From Humibacter ginsenosidimutans (lineage in GTDB: Bacteria > Actinomycetota > Actinomycetes > Actinomycetales > Microbacteriaceae), in contig NZ_CP042305.1 of NCBI RefSeq assembly GCF_007859675.1, forward strand, positions 992,001 to 1,056,000: a stretch of DNA of 64,000 nt, given 5' to 3'. How positions within the stretch are numbered: position 1 is the stretch's first letter; every line of letters begins with the position of its first letter. A program made the position numbers and the translations under genes. Shown one piece after another: positions 1 through 9,259 of this stretch. Under the pieces are notes generated by a model. The model was given only the letters and a program-made list of their open reading frames with translations. It did not search any database and had not been told where the DNA came from.

Positions 1-2135
1 AGGGGGCCGCTGAGGTCGCCGGTGAGCGCGTCGACGATCTGGGCGGCTTCTATAGGGCGGCTGTTGAAGACACCGTCGGTGATGAGACTCCATGCGGCCA
101 CGCGGACCTGTTTTGTCGTGTTCGCGGCGAGCTCGTGCATGATGCCGGCTTGCAGCGCATAGATGTCGGCGCCTGCGGCGTTCCCACCGTAGAACCGTGT
201 CGTGTTCAGCCAGTAGGGACGCCGCAGGAGTTCTCGCAACACGAGCGTGCGGTCGAAGTGCTGGTCACCTTCCCCCGCGTAGGTGTAGAGGTAGCGGGCG
301 GCGAAGTATTCGCGGAGCGAGAGGACTTCGAACTCGAACGTCCCTTCTTCCTTGCTGGTCAATGCCCACAGCCGGTCCGAGGCAGCCAGGAACAGGTCGT
401 CAACAACGCTCTCGGGTTTGCCGTAGGTGCGTTGGAAGTGTTTCATCGCGGCCTCGACTTCGGCGTAGGTCATGCGGCCGCTGTGGCCCTGCTCCTCGGC
501 ACGGGATTGGATATACCAGCCAAGAAAGGGCACGACTTCCATCAGTTCGGAGCGGTATTTGCGGACGGAGTCGGGATGCTTGTTCGACTCGCGCGCCAGG
601 AGCATGCTCATGTAGGCGTCGTAGAGCTCGGTGCGTTGGCTGGGCGTCGCATCGCCGTGCTGGCGGAGCAGGAAGAGCAGGATGGTTAGCTGCATCGGGT
701 TGCCGGCGAGTTCGCCAATGTAGGGCTCACGGGTCTTCTCGTTGAAGTTCCGGCGCAGGGTGCGGCTGTCGTTGATCGGGACGTTGTGGACCAGACACCA
801 CTTGCGGAGGTACTCGTCGCGCAGGGCTGGCTCAAGTGGGCCGAGCGAGATGATCTCGAACACGTCGCGGTCGGGTTCGGGCAATCCCGCAGAGTTAGGC
901 CGTGAGGTAACGATCACGCGCGGTTCCACCGCGTATGACGTGCCGCGGGAACAGAACAGGTCGATCTCACGGACAATGCGACCTCGGGCCGAGGTGCCGC
1001 CGACCTCGTCGAGGCCGTCAAGCACGACGAGGCTCGGGACCCGGTCGAAGAGGTCTTGGACGTCGGACGGTGTGATCGGGCTGCCGCCCAGGTGCGTCAT
1101 CAGGTCGGCGAGGAAGTGCTCGATCGAGGCCTGAGTGCCCGCGCGTTTCGTGCCCTTCTTGACCTTGGCGGATTCCGAGGTGTCAAACACGTCGAACCCC
1201 TGCAGCCAGGCTGCGTAGTCGGCCAGGTCGGCGCGCACAGGGAACCGTGGATCCTTGATGTAAGGCAGTGACGTCGTGGGAGTGCCTTCCGGCATGAACG
1301 CCGCCCGGTGAGTCTGGCAGACGTACTGGCTCAGGGTGGACTTCCCCTGCCCGGGAGCACCGCGCACCAGCGTAAACGGGTACGGCGACCTCTCGGTGAC
1401 ATATGTCGCGGCGCCGCCAAGCCGGGTGGCAGCGCCGGCGAGCGTCTGGGCGCGACGGGGCACCTGGATCCGATCCGCGGGGACGTCGACAAACAGGTCC
1501 GAAAGGTGCTCCCTGTCCAGCTCAACCTGGCTGAACTTGATGCGTTCGTCGTCCTTCCACTGGGCGGCGGCGACCCGGCGCACCAGGTCCCCCAGTCCTG
1601 AGTCTCGTTGCGCGACGGCCTGTTCGGAAAGCAGGTAGCGGATCAGGTCCCAGCCGGCGAGCATGTCGGCGTACTGCCACTTGATCTCGGAGTCGGCGTT
1701 GTCGACCATTCCATCGATGGCCTCACGCCACAGCCCGGTGATCTCGAGTCCATACTCTTCCGAGTGTGCTGCGAGCTTCTTGTTGAGCCGGTCAAACGTG
1801 CCAGTACCGAGTTTCCCGGTGCTGGGCACATTGGTGACAATCACATACTTGCGGACGCCTTCTGCAGCGAGCCGGGTGATGTTGTCTTTCTCTTTGGTGA
1901 CGGTCGCGTCGAGCCAGCTGACGGGGTCACGTTCGCGGCCGCGCACCGACCACTTCACCTGATAGACGAGCCGATTCGCTGGGGCAGTTTGTATCCCGTC
2001 CCGGCCGCCGTCAGGCTGGCGCAGTGGGAGTGGAACGTAGTCCGTGAACCGTTCCGTGAGCAGGGCATTGACGAGCAGTTGGAAGTCATGGTCGCCCAGC
2101 CGCTCGTAGAGATACTTGTAGCGACTCTCAGGCAA
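1..2135 (-). CDS. Mrr-type nuclease fused to NACHT ATPase (C-terminus outside window)
   Basis: Partial gene entering from the left edge; about 711 residues are visible. Residues 10-110 look like an Mrr-type PD-(D/E)xK nuclease: a GGRDG motif (residues 43-47) followed by YQVKW (58-62), giving Asp46 and a Gln-x-Lys catalytic pair. A NACHT/STAND NTPase follows, with Walker A GAPGQGKS (259-266) and Walker B VLDGLDEV (371-378). The remainder is probably the sensor or repeat region, cut by the window. The likely start is TTG at 2135 with an AGGAG five bases upstream; an in-frame TGA lies just before. Nuclease-NACHT proteins belong to the bacterial NLR-like (Avs/bNACHT) antiphage class, in which ligand sensing triggers an effector nuclease. 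The HEPN-like gene lies 157 bases upstream on the same strand. Function is inferred from architecture. Confidence 0.8.
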   Translation of the reverse strand, partial: MPESRYKYLYERLGDHDFQLLVNALLTERFTDYVPLPLRQPDGGRDGIQTAPANRLVYQVKWSVRGRERDPVSWLDATVTKEKDNITRLAAEGVRKYVIVTNVPSTGKLGTGTFDRLNKKLAAHSEEYGLEITGLWREAIDGMVDNADSEIKWQYADMLAGWDLIRYLLSEQAVAQRDSGLGDLVRRVAAAQWKDDERIKFSQVELDREHLSDLFVDVPADRIQVPRRAQTLAGAATRLGGAATYVTERSPYPFTLVRGAPGQGKSTLSQYVCQTHRAAFMPEGTPTTSLPYIKDPRFPVRADLADYAAWLQGFDVFDTSESAKVKKGTKRAGTQASIEHFLADLMTHLGGSPITPSDVQDLFDRVPSLVVLDGLDEVGGTSARGRIVREIDLFCSRGTSYAVEPRVIVTSRPNSAGLPEPDRDVFEIISLGPLEPALRDEYLRKWCLVHNVPINDSRTLRRNFNEKTREPYIGELAGNPMQLTILLFLLRQHGDATPSQRTELYDAYMSMLLARESNKHPDSVRKYRSELMEVVPFLGWYIQSRAEEQGHSGRMTYAEVEAAMKHFQRTYGKPESVVDDLFLAASDRLWALTSKEEGTFEFEVLSLREYFAARYLYTYAGEGDQHFDRTLVLRELLRRPYWLNTTRFYGGNAAGADIYALQAGIMHELAANTTKQVRVAAWSLITDGVFNSRPIEAAQIVDALTGDLSGP

Positions 2136-2292
2136 CAGCGCTCCTCTTCAGATCCTCTCTATGTTCCCACCACCGGTCATCTGGTTCGTGCACGTGTGCG
2201 CCGGCAGTTCTTTGAGAACTGGGGAAGGCCAGCTCGTACCTCGATCTCGGACGTTCAGTGACTGTGTTGTGCGCTGAACTATTTACTAGCGG

Positions 2293-3204
2293 CTAGTCTC
2301 GGTCTCGGTCGAGTTGGATGCCGCTCATCGCTTCCGCGAGCACGTAGGTACGCACTCCGTGCATGGCAGCGGGGAATATTTCGTTCCAGGCTCGCATCGT
2401 CGCCTCTAGCGCTTCGAGGGCTGCTCCGACCTCAGCGATCAGAGCGCGGTGATCGTCCGGCTGATGCGTCTCTCCGTCATACACGGTGAGGGACTGGTAG
2501 TCGCCGTGGTCCGTCCAGGGGTTTGATGTTGCGACACCACCATGGACGGATTGTGGTCGCCATCGATGGAAGTCGACGTTCCGGCGATCAACGAGCTTCG
2601 CCCATCGCTCGTCATCGATGAGCGTGCGGAGAAGATGCGCGAGTTGCCTCGCTTCCATATGATGCTCCGCGGCTTCTTCCAGCGAGCTGACCGAGCTCGT
2701 GTTGAACGCAAGCCAGTGGTCAAATCGTTCATCAAACGGCGGAAAGCCCTTGCTTCGAGGCTGACTCCTCGCCAGCATCGCGCGACTGCGCGTCTCAAGC
2801 GCGAGCAATCGTGCCGCGACGTTCACAAGGCCATGTCCGGTGCTGATCGCGTAATAGCCCGAGATTTCCGCTAACGCTCGTGCCGGAAGGCCAATGCGGT
2901 CATCGGACGAGGGTTGCGCCACCCACGCACGCGCGTCCCGGTAAGCGGTCCCAGCGATACCCAACTGTTCGCCCGCGGACGCGATGCGCCCGAACAGCGT
3001 GAACACGCGACCAGGCTCGGCCCGGTTCGCCACCGCACTCATCTCCTGGAAGGACGCCTCTCCCCCGAGTTCTTGCCAAGTCAAGGCAGTCTCGGTCACC
3101 CTATTGTCGAGAGCACTCGCCTCTTCAACCCGCCCGGAGAACAGCGTTGGGACGGTTATGCCGATCACGCGCACCGGATCCGGCGCAGGTTCTGATTCCG
3201 TCAT
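2293..3204 (-). CDS. HEPN-like protein, possible RNase partner of the NACHT gene
   Basis: This 303-residue protein has no family I can name. It is mostly predicted helical and carries RNVDFH (residues 208-213), which fits the Rx4-6H motif of HEPN ribonucleases, including the polar residue after Arg. HEPN proteins are common toxin or effector subunits in defence systems. The gene lies upstream of the Mrr-NACHT gene in the same orientation with a 157-base gap, so the two may form an operon. A TATAGC box ends eight bases before the ATG, compatible with a leaderless transcript, and no Shine-Dalgarno is seen. The motif is short and could be chance, so the HEPN call is tentative; the gene call is firmer. 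Confidence 0.6.
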   Translation of the reverse strand: MTESEPAPDPVRVIGITVPTLFSGRVEEASALDNRVTETALTWQELGGEASFQEMSAVANRAEPGRVFTLFGRIASAGEQLGIAGTAYRDARAWVAQPSSDDRIGLPARALAEISGYYAISTGHGLVNVAARLLALETRSRAMLARSQPRSKGFPPFDERFDHWLAFNTSSVSSLEEAAEHHMEARQLAHLLRTLIDDERWAKLVDRRNVDFHRWRPQSVHGGVATSNPWTDHGDYQSLTVYDGETHQPDDHRALIAEVGAALEALEATMRAWNEIFPAAMHGVRTYVLAEAMSGIQLDRDRD

Positions 3205-3338
3205 GATTTGAGGCTATAGGCGTCGGCCATCCTGCCGTTGGGGCAGCCGCACCTCACCATCTGCGGCACGGTCGGAAACGTCTCCTCGCGAAAACCGCGG
3301 TCTTGTCCGTCCTGGCTCGCCATGTGACCGTGGCCGTT

Positions 3339-3887
3339 ATGACGACTACTCAAAACGTGCCGTTCGGTCGCACGCCCCTGTACAGGCTTTCATTGTTGGC
3401 GCTGTGGACCAACGTCGCGCTGGCCGTTGGATGCTTTGCGGTGCAGGCGATCTGCGACGGCGTCGCGATCCTCTCCACCGAACTGTTCCCGCTCGCCCTG
3501 CTGGTCATCTTGATCGGTGCGCCGCTCTTCACCGTCTGGCTTGATCGGAAGAGCCGTACCCCTCGTACATCCGAGATCATGTGCTCGACACTCTCAGCGG
3601 CCGCCGCGTTCTTCATCGCGCTGTACGCCGGAGCTGGCTGGCCGGACCACTGGCTCGCTCCCCCACTTGTGTTCAGCGCTCTCCTAATCGGCGCACCCGC
3701 ACTATCAATCCGGGTGCATATTCACGAGGAGAGCGAGCGTCAGGCGGAGCAGCTCGTTCTAGCCGTGGAACAGCTAACCAGCCAACTCGCGCGACAACAC
3801 CGACCGAGGAGGAGTCGACTGGCTTCAAACTTCGGAATTCTGGTGAACCGAAACGGCCGTGGGACCGGGGGCACGGCCAGAGACTGA
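3339..3887 (+). CDS. Small multi-pass membrane protein of unknown function
   Basis: About 182 residues from ATG 3339; an in-frame TTG at 3303 would add 12. The N-terminal two thirds contain about four hydrophobic segments (AVGCFAVQAIC, FPLALLVILIG, AAAAFFIALYAG, PLVFSALLIGAPAL), followed by a charged tail (HEESERQAEQLVLAVEQL) suited to a short coiled coil and a basic C-terminus. No family is recognised. It is divergent from the HEPN-NACHT pair and convergent with the relaxase gene. It could be an element maintenance protein or part of the defence locus; nothing decides between them. No clear ribosome binding site precedes either start. Confidence 0.5.
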   Translation: MTTTQNVPFGRTPLYRLSLLALWTNVALAVGCFAVQAICDGVAILSTELFPLALLVILIGAPLFTVWLDRKSRTPRTSEIMCSTLSAAAAFFIALYAGAGWPDHWLAPPLVFSALLIGAPALSIRVHIHEESERQAEQLVLAVEQLTSQLARQHRPRRSRLASNFGILVNRNGRGTGGTARD

Positions 3888-4087
3888 CTCGACCGTATTC
3901 GTGTGGCACAGACTCCCTGACCCGGGACGGATCGGTGCGGAGAAGCCCCGACTGAGAATCACTCGCCTCCCAGCCGACTCGACAGGGTGCGACGGGCACG
4001 ACGCCCGCCTACCGTGCTGATCCAGGGGAACGATGCGTGCGCCGTCGAGCAGAACCTGGATGCCACCGTCGACCCCGCGGTCGACGT

Positions 4088-7000
4088 TCAGAGGCGGCGT
4101 CGATATTCGACCTGCACTACTTGCCTGTGTGGGGTCCTCGACTCCGACGCTGCCCCGATCTGTCGAGCGCGGAGCAACGTAACGGACGCGGTGCGGTATT
4201 CGATGGCTTGCTGGGCGCTGGTGATGTCCTTGGGGTTGCCAAGCGGTGCAGGGCCCGTAATGTCATATCGCCACCGATACAGCGCGATCGTCGCCGCGTG
4301 GGCGGACCAGACCCGGCGGGCGCGCTGGTTCGTCGGAGGCGGGCCCACGCGTGTGGTCCAGTTCTCCCTTGCGTGGATCGCGATCTGCAGGAGCTTGCGC
4401 GCGGCGGTCTCGATCAGGGTCTGACGTTCGGTCAGCGCGGCGCGCATGTCGTCCGGGATGGGTCCGGCGGGTATCGGGATGAGTCCGGCGACCCTGCGTG
4501 TCGTGGCGGCGCGGCGCTGGCCGAGCTTTGCGGTAGCCCGGTCGATCCGCGTAGCGAGCAGGGCGGCGGAGTCGGCCAGGTCCTCACCCGACACAGTGGA
4601 CGGGGCGAGGGCTGTGAGGATCGTGGCGGGGTCGTGTCCGGCGGCGACGTGGCGTGCGAGGGCGGCTTCGAGACGGTCATAGTACGGACTGGTGAACAGG
4701 TTGTCGGCTACGGTGTCGCGGAACGGGGCGGCATCCAGCAGCGCCGCCCACCGAACAGCCTGTGCTTCGCGAGCGAGAACGTCGTATTCCGCGAGCAACA
4801 TCGAAAGGGACGCGTGCCGGTCTACTTCCAGCTTCAACGTCTCGGTGGCAGACAGGTCGGCGTCGCTGCGGGCGAGGACCCGTGCCAGCTGCTGGGCGAC
4901 GGTCTTGGGTTCGGGCTGGTCCAGGTGGGCTTCGACCTCGTGCGGGTCGGGCTGGATGACGTAGGCGTGGTTGGCTTCGCGTCCGCGGGTGAGGGCGACG
5001 TAGAGCAGTTCCCGGGCGGCCTTCTCCGGATCGACGAGAGCATGGGTGGTGTCGACGGTCGCGCCCTGCGCGCGGTGGACGGTGGCCGCGTAGCCGAGCT
5101 CCAGGTCCTCCCGTACGTAGGCGGCGGGCAGGACGAGGGCCTTGCCGTAGGGGTGGTTGCCTTTCCCGAATCGGCGCACCGCCAGTGAGCCGTCCTCGTG
5201 GCGGTGGGTGACGTGCCAGTGGTCGCCGTTCTTTACCCACGATCGTCCCGTGCTCAGTCGGCGATCGTTGCGGCGGGTGACGACCAGATCCCCGACGCCC
5301 GCGGTGGTGCCGTCGTGCAATGCTGCGCCTTCGGCCTCGACGATGCCGGCGCCGATCAGGTCGACGCGGGCGCGCTGGTTCAGTTCGGCGACGGCGTCCC
5401 CGTTGTCGGCGATCATCAGCGTGGACAGCCCCGCGTCCCGGTCTGTCTGCCACGCCGCGTAGAGCGTGTCCAGCATCGTCTCGGCGTTCCCGTCGTGCAG
5501 GCGCCCGTGTTCTTGGTAGACGTCGAGGACGTTGATGTCGCCGTGACGCAGGGCGAGGGAGGCGGTCTTCTCCCAGTCGTGGACGAACCGGCGCACATCG
5601 GTCAGTTCGGGCGCCGAGTGGCGGTGACGCACGAGCATCCCGAACGCCCCGCCGGTCTCCACCGCGGACAGTTGCGCCCAGTCGCCGACGAGAACGACCT
5701 TGGCCCCGACCTGAGCGGCGTGCGCGGTGATCCGATCCAGGGCCAACGTTCCGGCCAGCGACGCCTCGTCCACTAGAACGAGTTGCCCGGCCAGCAGGTC
5801 CCACCGGTGCTTGCCGTGCTCGTAGAGGAACTTCGCCGTGTTCTCCGCCTTCACCCCCAAGCTCTCGCCGAGGACTTCCGCGGCAGCCGCGGACGGCGCG
5901 AGCCCGATCACCGAGTTCCGCCCGTGCCCGGCGGTCCAGGCCCGGTGCAGGGCGCGTAGCGCGGTCGTCTTCCCGGCACCTGCTGGGCCGACGAGCACGT
6001 CGAGGATGAGACCGGAGCGGGCGATTTGGGTGATCGCCGCCGCTTGGTCTGGGGCGAGCCGGACTCCCTTGATTTTGCGGGAGGCGTGTCGTGCGATCAA
6101 CCGTGCCGACAACGCGGGTCCGTCGGCTGTCTCGGAGTGGTGTAGGAGACGTTGCTCGGCGTCGACGATGTCCTGGGCGGAGTAGGTCAGCTGGTCACTG
6201 GACTGGAACCGGTTGGACCCGTCTTTCAGCACGTAGTCGTTGGGCACTGGGCGGTCGTAGTCCGGGGTGAGCCGCAAAGACGCATCCTCGGTGCGGGTCA
6301 CGATCCGATCGAGCACAGCGGTCCGGTCGTCTGTGGTGGCGAAGCGGACTCCCATCAGTTGTCGCATCGCTTCGGCATGCAGGTTCCACCGAGTCCAGGT
6401 CGCGCGACGGTTCGCGACTTCCAGCAACGCGACGGCCGCGATGTCGTGCACCTGCTCCAGGCCCAAGTCGTCGGCACGCAACCGCGCCTCACCCGACCCG
6501 CGTGCCAGAAGATGCCGCGCCCAGGTCGTCGCATCCTCACCCAACACCACCGTTGCACGCCTGCGCCATTCAGTAGTCAACTCGGCCAGCGAATGCAGCT
6601 GCTTGCCCGGCCTGGTCTCCAACGTTGCCTGCTGCCGCAATCTCGTGATTGTCCTGGCCGAGGGCTGCCGCCCATGCTCGGCGACGTACTCGGCGATCAG
6701 CCGGTTCTTCACCTGCTCGATCCCGTCCAGGCTGCCGTCGCTGGTGCCCGTGGTGCGGCGGGAGAAGGCGGCCGCAAGCGCGGTCGGTACGCCGTCGATC
6801 TCCCAACCGGTGTTGCGGTCCTTGCCGCGATCCACCGGAACCCAGGCCACTCCGAGCAGCCGGGCGGTGTGGTCGGTGAGGAAGGCGTTATATGACTCCG
6901 ACAACGCCACCGCTGCCTTGTGCAGGCGCCGCGAATCCAGACTTCGCCACCGCCCGTCGACACCCTGCACCTTGTTCGAGACCACGACGTGCGTGTGCAG

Positions 7001-7660
7001 TTGCGGGTCCGCGGCCCGCGAGTCGTAATGATCGAACGCCGTCGCGATCACCCCAGTGACGGGCATCATCGCGATCCCACCGTGCCCCGCCCTGGTGGCG
7101 GCGACTCGTTCCTCCAGCAAGGCGATGGTGTCGCGCATCGCGGCATGATGCGCCTGTGCGATCAGCGCTTGCGTGCCGGCGTCCGTCACGCCCCACACCG
7201 TGCTGAGCGACTTCGGCGGGGAGAACGTCAGATCGAAGCCCGCAACCGCCGTGCGCGCCTTCTTCGCCAACTCCTCCTCACGAATGCGAACAATGGCTTC
7301 GTCGCGTTGCGCACCAGTCAGCGACGTATCCAGGCGTGCAACCCGCGCTGCAATGCGTTCACGCGGGGGTTGCAGTCGCGGGTACGGCAACCCGAGCTTG
7401 TCGCCAGTCACCGGGTGGACGCCCTCGCCGAGTAGCCGAGCGAGTTGCTCCTCGGTCACCGTGTCATCCACCGCGAGCGCGAAACCTCTCCCGGCCGCCA
7501 GGCTGGCAAGGCCAGCACCGAGCCACACTCCGGGCGGGCAGCCGGACTCGGTGTAGTACCGGGTCAACGGGGTCCCCATGTCGCGATCCCCGTCGCCGGC
7601 GGCCACCGACTGGAGCAGGTACCCATACCCGCGACCGGACGACATCACCCGAATAGTCAT
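4088..7660 (-). CDS. traA: MobF-family conjugative relaxase-helicase
   Basis: A 1190-residue TrwC/TraI-type protein that would nick oriT, stay covalently attached to the transferred strand and unwind it. The start ATG 7660 (MTIRVMSSGRGYGYLL) has GGGAGGGG upstream; the frame stays open 27 codons further but that part is unlike the family. Catalytic tyrosines are Y35/Y36 (TRYYTESG). The metal-binding three-histidine set is H211 with HTH at 222-224. The C-terminal RecD-like helicase has Walker A GPAGAGKT (558-565), Walker B LVDEAS (629-634) and a late VHRAQG motif. It is transcribed away from the main transfer operon and separated from it by the cargo, though it must act with the VirD4-like protein at 49.9 kb. 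Confidence 0.93.
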   Translation of the reverse strand: MTIRVMSSGRGYGYLLQSVAAGDGDRDMGTPLTRYYTESGCPPGVWLGAGLASLAAGRGFALAVDDTVTEEQLARLLGEGVHPVTGDKLGLPYPRLQPPRERIAARVARLDTSLTGAQRDEAIVRIREEELAKKARTAVAGFDLTFSPPKSLSTVWGVTDAGTQALIAQAHHAAMRDTIALLEERVAATRAGHGGIAMMPVTGVIATAFDHYDSRAADPQLHTHVVVSNKVQGVDGRWRSLDSRRLHKAAVALSESYNAFLTDHTARLLGVAWVPVDRGKDRNTGWEIDGVPTALAAAFSRRTTGTSDGSLDGIEQVKNRLIAEYVAEHGRQPSARTITRLRQQATLETRPGKQLHSLAELTTEWRRRATVVLGEDATTWARHLLARGSGEARLRADDLGLEQVHDIAAVALLEVANRRATWTRWNLHAEAMRQLMGVRFATTDDRTAVLDRIVTRTEDASLRLTPDYDRPVPNDYVLKDGSNRFQSSDQLTYSAQDIVDAEQRLLHHSETADGPALSARLIARHASRKIKGVRLAPDQAAAITQIARSGLILDVLVGPAGAGKTTALRALHRAWTAGHGRNSVIGLAPSAAAAEVLGESLGVKAENTAKFLYEHGKHRWDLLAGQLVLVDEASLAGTLALDRITAHAAQVGAKVVLVGDWAQLSAVETGGAFGMLVRHRHSAPELTDVRRFVHDWEKTASLALRHGDINVLDVYQEHGRLHDGNAETMLDTLYAAWQTDRDAGLSTLMIADNGDAVAELNQRARVDLIGAGIVEAEGAALHDGTTAGVGDLVVTRRNDRRLSTGRSWVKNGDHWHVTHRHEDGSLAVRRFGKGNHPYGKALVLPAAYVREDLELGYAATVHRAQGATVDTTHALVDPEKAARELLYVALTRGREANHAYVIQPDPHEVEAHLDQPEPKTVAQQLARVLARSDADLSATETLKLEVDRHASLSMLLAEYDVLAREAQAVRWAALLDAAPFRDTVADNLFTSPYYDRLEAALARHVAAGHDPATILTALAPSTVSGEDLADSAALLATRIDRATAKLGQRRAATTRRVAGLIPIPAGPIPDDMRAALTERQTLIETAARKLLQIAIHARENWTTRVGPPPTNQRARRVWSAHAATIALYRWRYDITGPAPLGNPKDITSAQQAIEYRTASVTLLRARQIGAASESRTPHRQVVQVEYRRRL

Positions 7661-8108
7661 CACCACCGCGAACCCCTCCCGAAACGAACTCGGGGAGGGC
7701 CGCCTCAGTGACCAGGTGCGCTCCAGCGCACCACGACGCACCGACGGTGCCAGACGTGTGGGGGCTCAGAGAGGGGTAGAGCCAAGGGACTCCACGTCTG
7801 CTTCAGATGTCGTGTGTACGTCGAGAAGCCTCAGCGGGACTCCGGCTGAGGACCAGAGATCCGCCGGATTCTCCAAGCACTACGCCGGCTTGCGAAGGCG
7901 GAGTGTGAGGACGACCGAGTCCAACTCGTCATCACGGCATACGAGAACGGGCTGATCTAAGCAAGAATCAAGAGTGGTCTGGCCGGCTCGGCCGCCGCGA
8001 ATGCATCGACCCGTGGATCACGAGGGCCCGAGCTTATCGCCCGCCGAAGCCCCGCAACCCACCATCTTCTTTTTCCCCCAGCGTGCCTTGATTGGAGTGC
8101 TGCTAAGG
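7661..8108. other. Non-coding stretch upstream of the relaxase
   Basis: No convincing gene. It includes the relaxase ribosome binding site (7670-7680) and a small hairpin at 7829-7851 (CCTCAGC, nine-base loop, GCTGAGG). Relaxase upstream regions often hold oriT, and this hairpin is the only obvious inverted repeat here, but no nic site can be identified by eye. Confidence 0.4.
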
Positions 8109-8270
8109 ATGAAGGGCGGTGTGATCCTGTTTCCGTGGTGGCGACAGCGCCGCCCGGCACTGCCTGGAAGCCGACCGCTTCCAAGCCGACGACTACTATC
8201 TCGAAGCAGGCACCGCCCTGGCGCGAAGTTCGCGATCATCGACGCCACCGGCGCAACCTTGGCGCCGGTG
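8109..8270 (+). pseudogene. N-terminal remnant of a second relaxase-like gene
   Basis: Pieces of a protein resembling the start of another actinobacterial MobF relaxase group appear in alternating frames. RGGDSAARHCLEADRF followed by ADDYYLEAGTALA is in one frame, and AKFAIIDATGATLAP is in the next. The ADDYYL.EG.A pattern matches my memory of the catalytic-tyrosine region of that group. It begins near ATG 8109, is frameshifted at least twice within 160 bases, and stops just before the DUF302 gene. It looks like a scar of an older or exchanged transfer module at the cargo boundary. Identification is from motif memory only. Confidence 0.4.
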
Positions 8271-8286
8271 TACTCCTGTGCGGTGG

Positions 8287-8679
8287 TTAGTCGGTGAGGG
8301 ATGCGAGTGCCGCGGTGAGTCGGGACCGGGCGTCGGCGACGACTCCGGCCAGGTCCTGGTTCTGCGTGAGGGTTGCCATGACGTCGGGGTCGATGGCTTC
8401 CACCAGGGTGGTGGTGGCGTCGAGCGAGCGGACGACGACGTTGCATGGGAGCAGGAGTCCGATCGATGGTTCGGCCTGGAGGGCGGCATGGGCCAGCGGT
8501 GGTCGGCAGGCGCCGAGGATGATCTGGGCGGGGATGTCGGCGTTGATCTTGGTCTTCAGTGTGGCGGCGAGGTCGATCTCGGTCAGGATCCCGAATCCCT
8601 GCTCTGCCAGGGCGTCACGGGTCGCGCGGATGGTGGGTTCGAACGGCTGCTCGATGGTGGTGGTTAGGGCGTAACTCAT
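8287..8679 (-). CDS. DUF302 family protein
   Basis: A 130-residue DUF302 protein (MSYALTTTIEQPFEPT start, AEQGFGILTEIDLAATLKTK, LGACRPPLAHAAL, LLLPCNVVV). Family members are small alpha/beta proteins often found beside thioredoxins, CsoR-like repressors and rhodaneses; their biochemical role is not settled, though a thiol or heme-related function has been suggested. The start ATG overlaps the end of the thioredoxin gene by four bases (8676-8679), indicating translational coupling. Both are probably controlled by the operator at 9096-9111. Cysteines lie in LGACRP and LLPCNV. Confidence 0.85.
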   Translation of the reverse strand: MSYALTTTIEQPFEPTIRATRDALAEQGFGILTEIDLAATLKTKINADIPAQIILGACRPPLAHAALQAEPSIGLLLPCNVVVRSLDATTTLVEAIDPDVMATLTQNQDLAGVVADARSRLTAALASLTD

Positions 8680-9047
8680 GACGGCTGCCTTGTGTGGTGG
8701 GTGAGTTGGCTACGGACGTCGTCCATGTCGAGCTCCCGAACGGCGGTGACGACCTGCTCGAGGGCGGCGGCGGACAGGGCGCCGGGTTGGGCGAAGACGA
8801 GGACGCCGTCGCGGAAGGCCATCAGGGTGGGGATCGATGAGATGTTCGCTGCCGCGGCGAGGGCCTGTTCGGCCTCGGTATCGACTTTGGCGAACACGAT
8901 GTCTTGGTGCCGACCAGCCGCGGCTTCGAACACGGGGGCGAACTGACGGCACGGACCGCACCACGATGCCCAGAAGTCGACCAGGACGATGCCACCGGCG
9001 CTGATCGTGGGTTCGAAGGTGTCGATCGTGAGGTTGCGAAGGTTCAT
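8676..9047 (-). CDS. trxA: Thioredoxin
   Basis: A 123-residue single-domain thioredoxin with active site W29-C-G-P-C33 (FWASWCGPCRQFAP) and the cis-proline region SIPT. It would reduce disulfides and persulfides in the cytoplasm, possibly recycling the rhodanese and mini-protein thiols encoded next to it. ATG 9047 has GGAG about ten bases upstream and matches the family start; an upstream ATG at 9086 would add 13 atypical residues. It is the first gene of a two-gene unit with DUF302, transcribed leftward from an operator-bearing promoter. Confidence 0.92.
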   Translation of the reverse strand: MNLRNLTIDTFEPTISAGGIVLVDFWASWCGPCRQFAPVFEAAAGRHQDIVFAKVDTEAEQALAAAANISSIPTLMAFRDGVLVFAQPGALSAAALEQVVTAVRELDMDDVRSQLTHHTRQPS

Positions 9048-9095
9048 GCTCAATGCTCCGGGGGACGAGGCGGACGTGTTCAGCACCCGATGATA

Positions 9096-9111
9096 ATACC
9101 CCCCTCCGTAT
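9096..9111. promoter_or_regulatory. CstR/CsoR-type operator, copy 1
   Basis: ATACCCCCCTCCGTAT: an imperfect C-rich/G-rich inverted repeat with AT-rich ends, 49 bases upstream of the thioredoxin start. It belongs to a five-copy set in this island. CsoR/CstR repressors are known to bind such G/C-tract palindromes. Its right half is the weakest of the set. Confidence 0.6.
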
Positions 9112-9223
9112 CAGATCCTGCCGGATCGGGCACCCTGCGGGATCGGTCCTGAGGAAACCCGACACTCCTCGGCCGGGCGATCCGATCGGTGGCGCACGAA
9201 GTTCCCATGGGCTATACTCCCGA

Positions 9224-9239
9224 ATACCCCCCTGGGTAT
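9224..9239. promoter_or_regulatory. CstR/CsoR-type operator, copy 2
   Basis: ATACCCCCCTGGGTAT, a near-perfect palindrome 20 bases upstream of the first mini-protein gene. A possible -10 box TATACT lies at 9213-9218 immediately upstream, so bound repressor would cover the transcription start for the mini-protein and dioxygenase genes. Confidence 0.75.
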
Positions 9240-9259
9240 AATTCGGATGGACGGAGTCG

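Noticed and set aside
135..2261. Several long rightward open frames opposite the NACHT gene
   Set aside because: They are antisense shadows of a high-GC gene; the minus strand has clear nuclease and Walker motifs and these frames have none.
6100..6900. CRISPR-like or other repeat array in the window
   Set aside because: No regularly spaced direct repeats were found here or elsewhere in the window; apparent repetition is codon bias.
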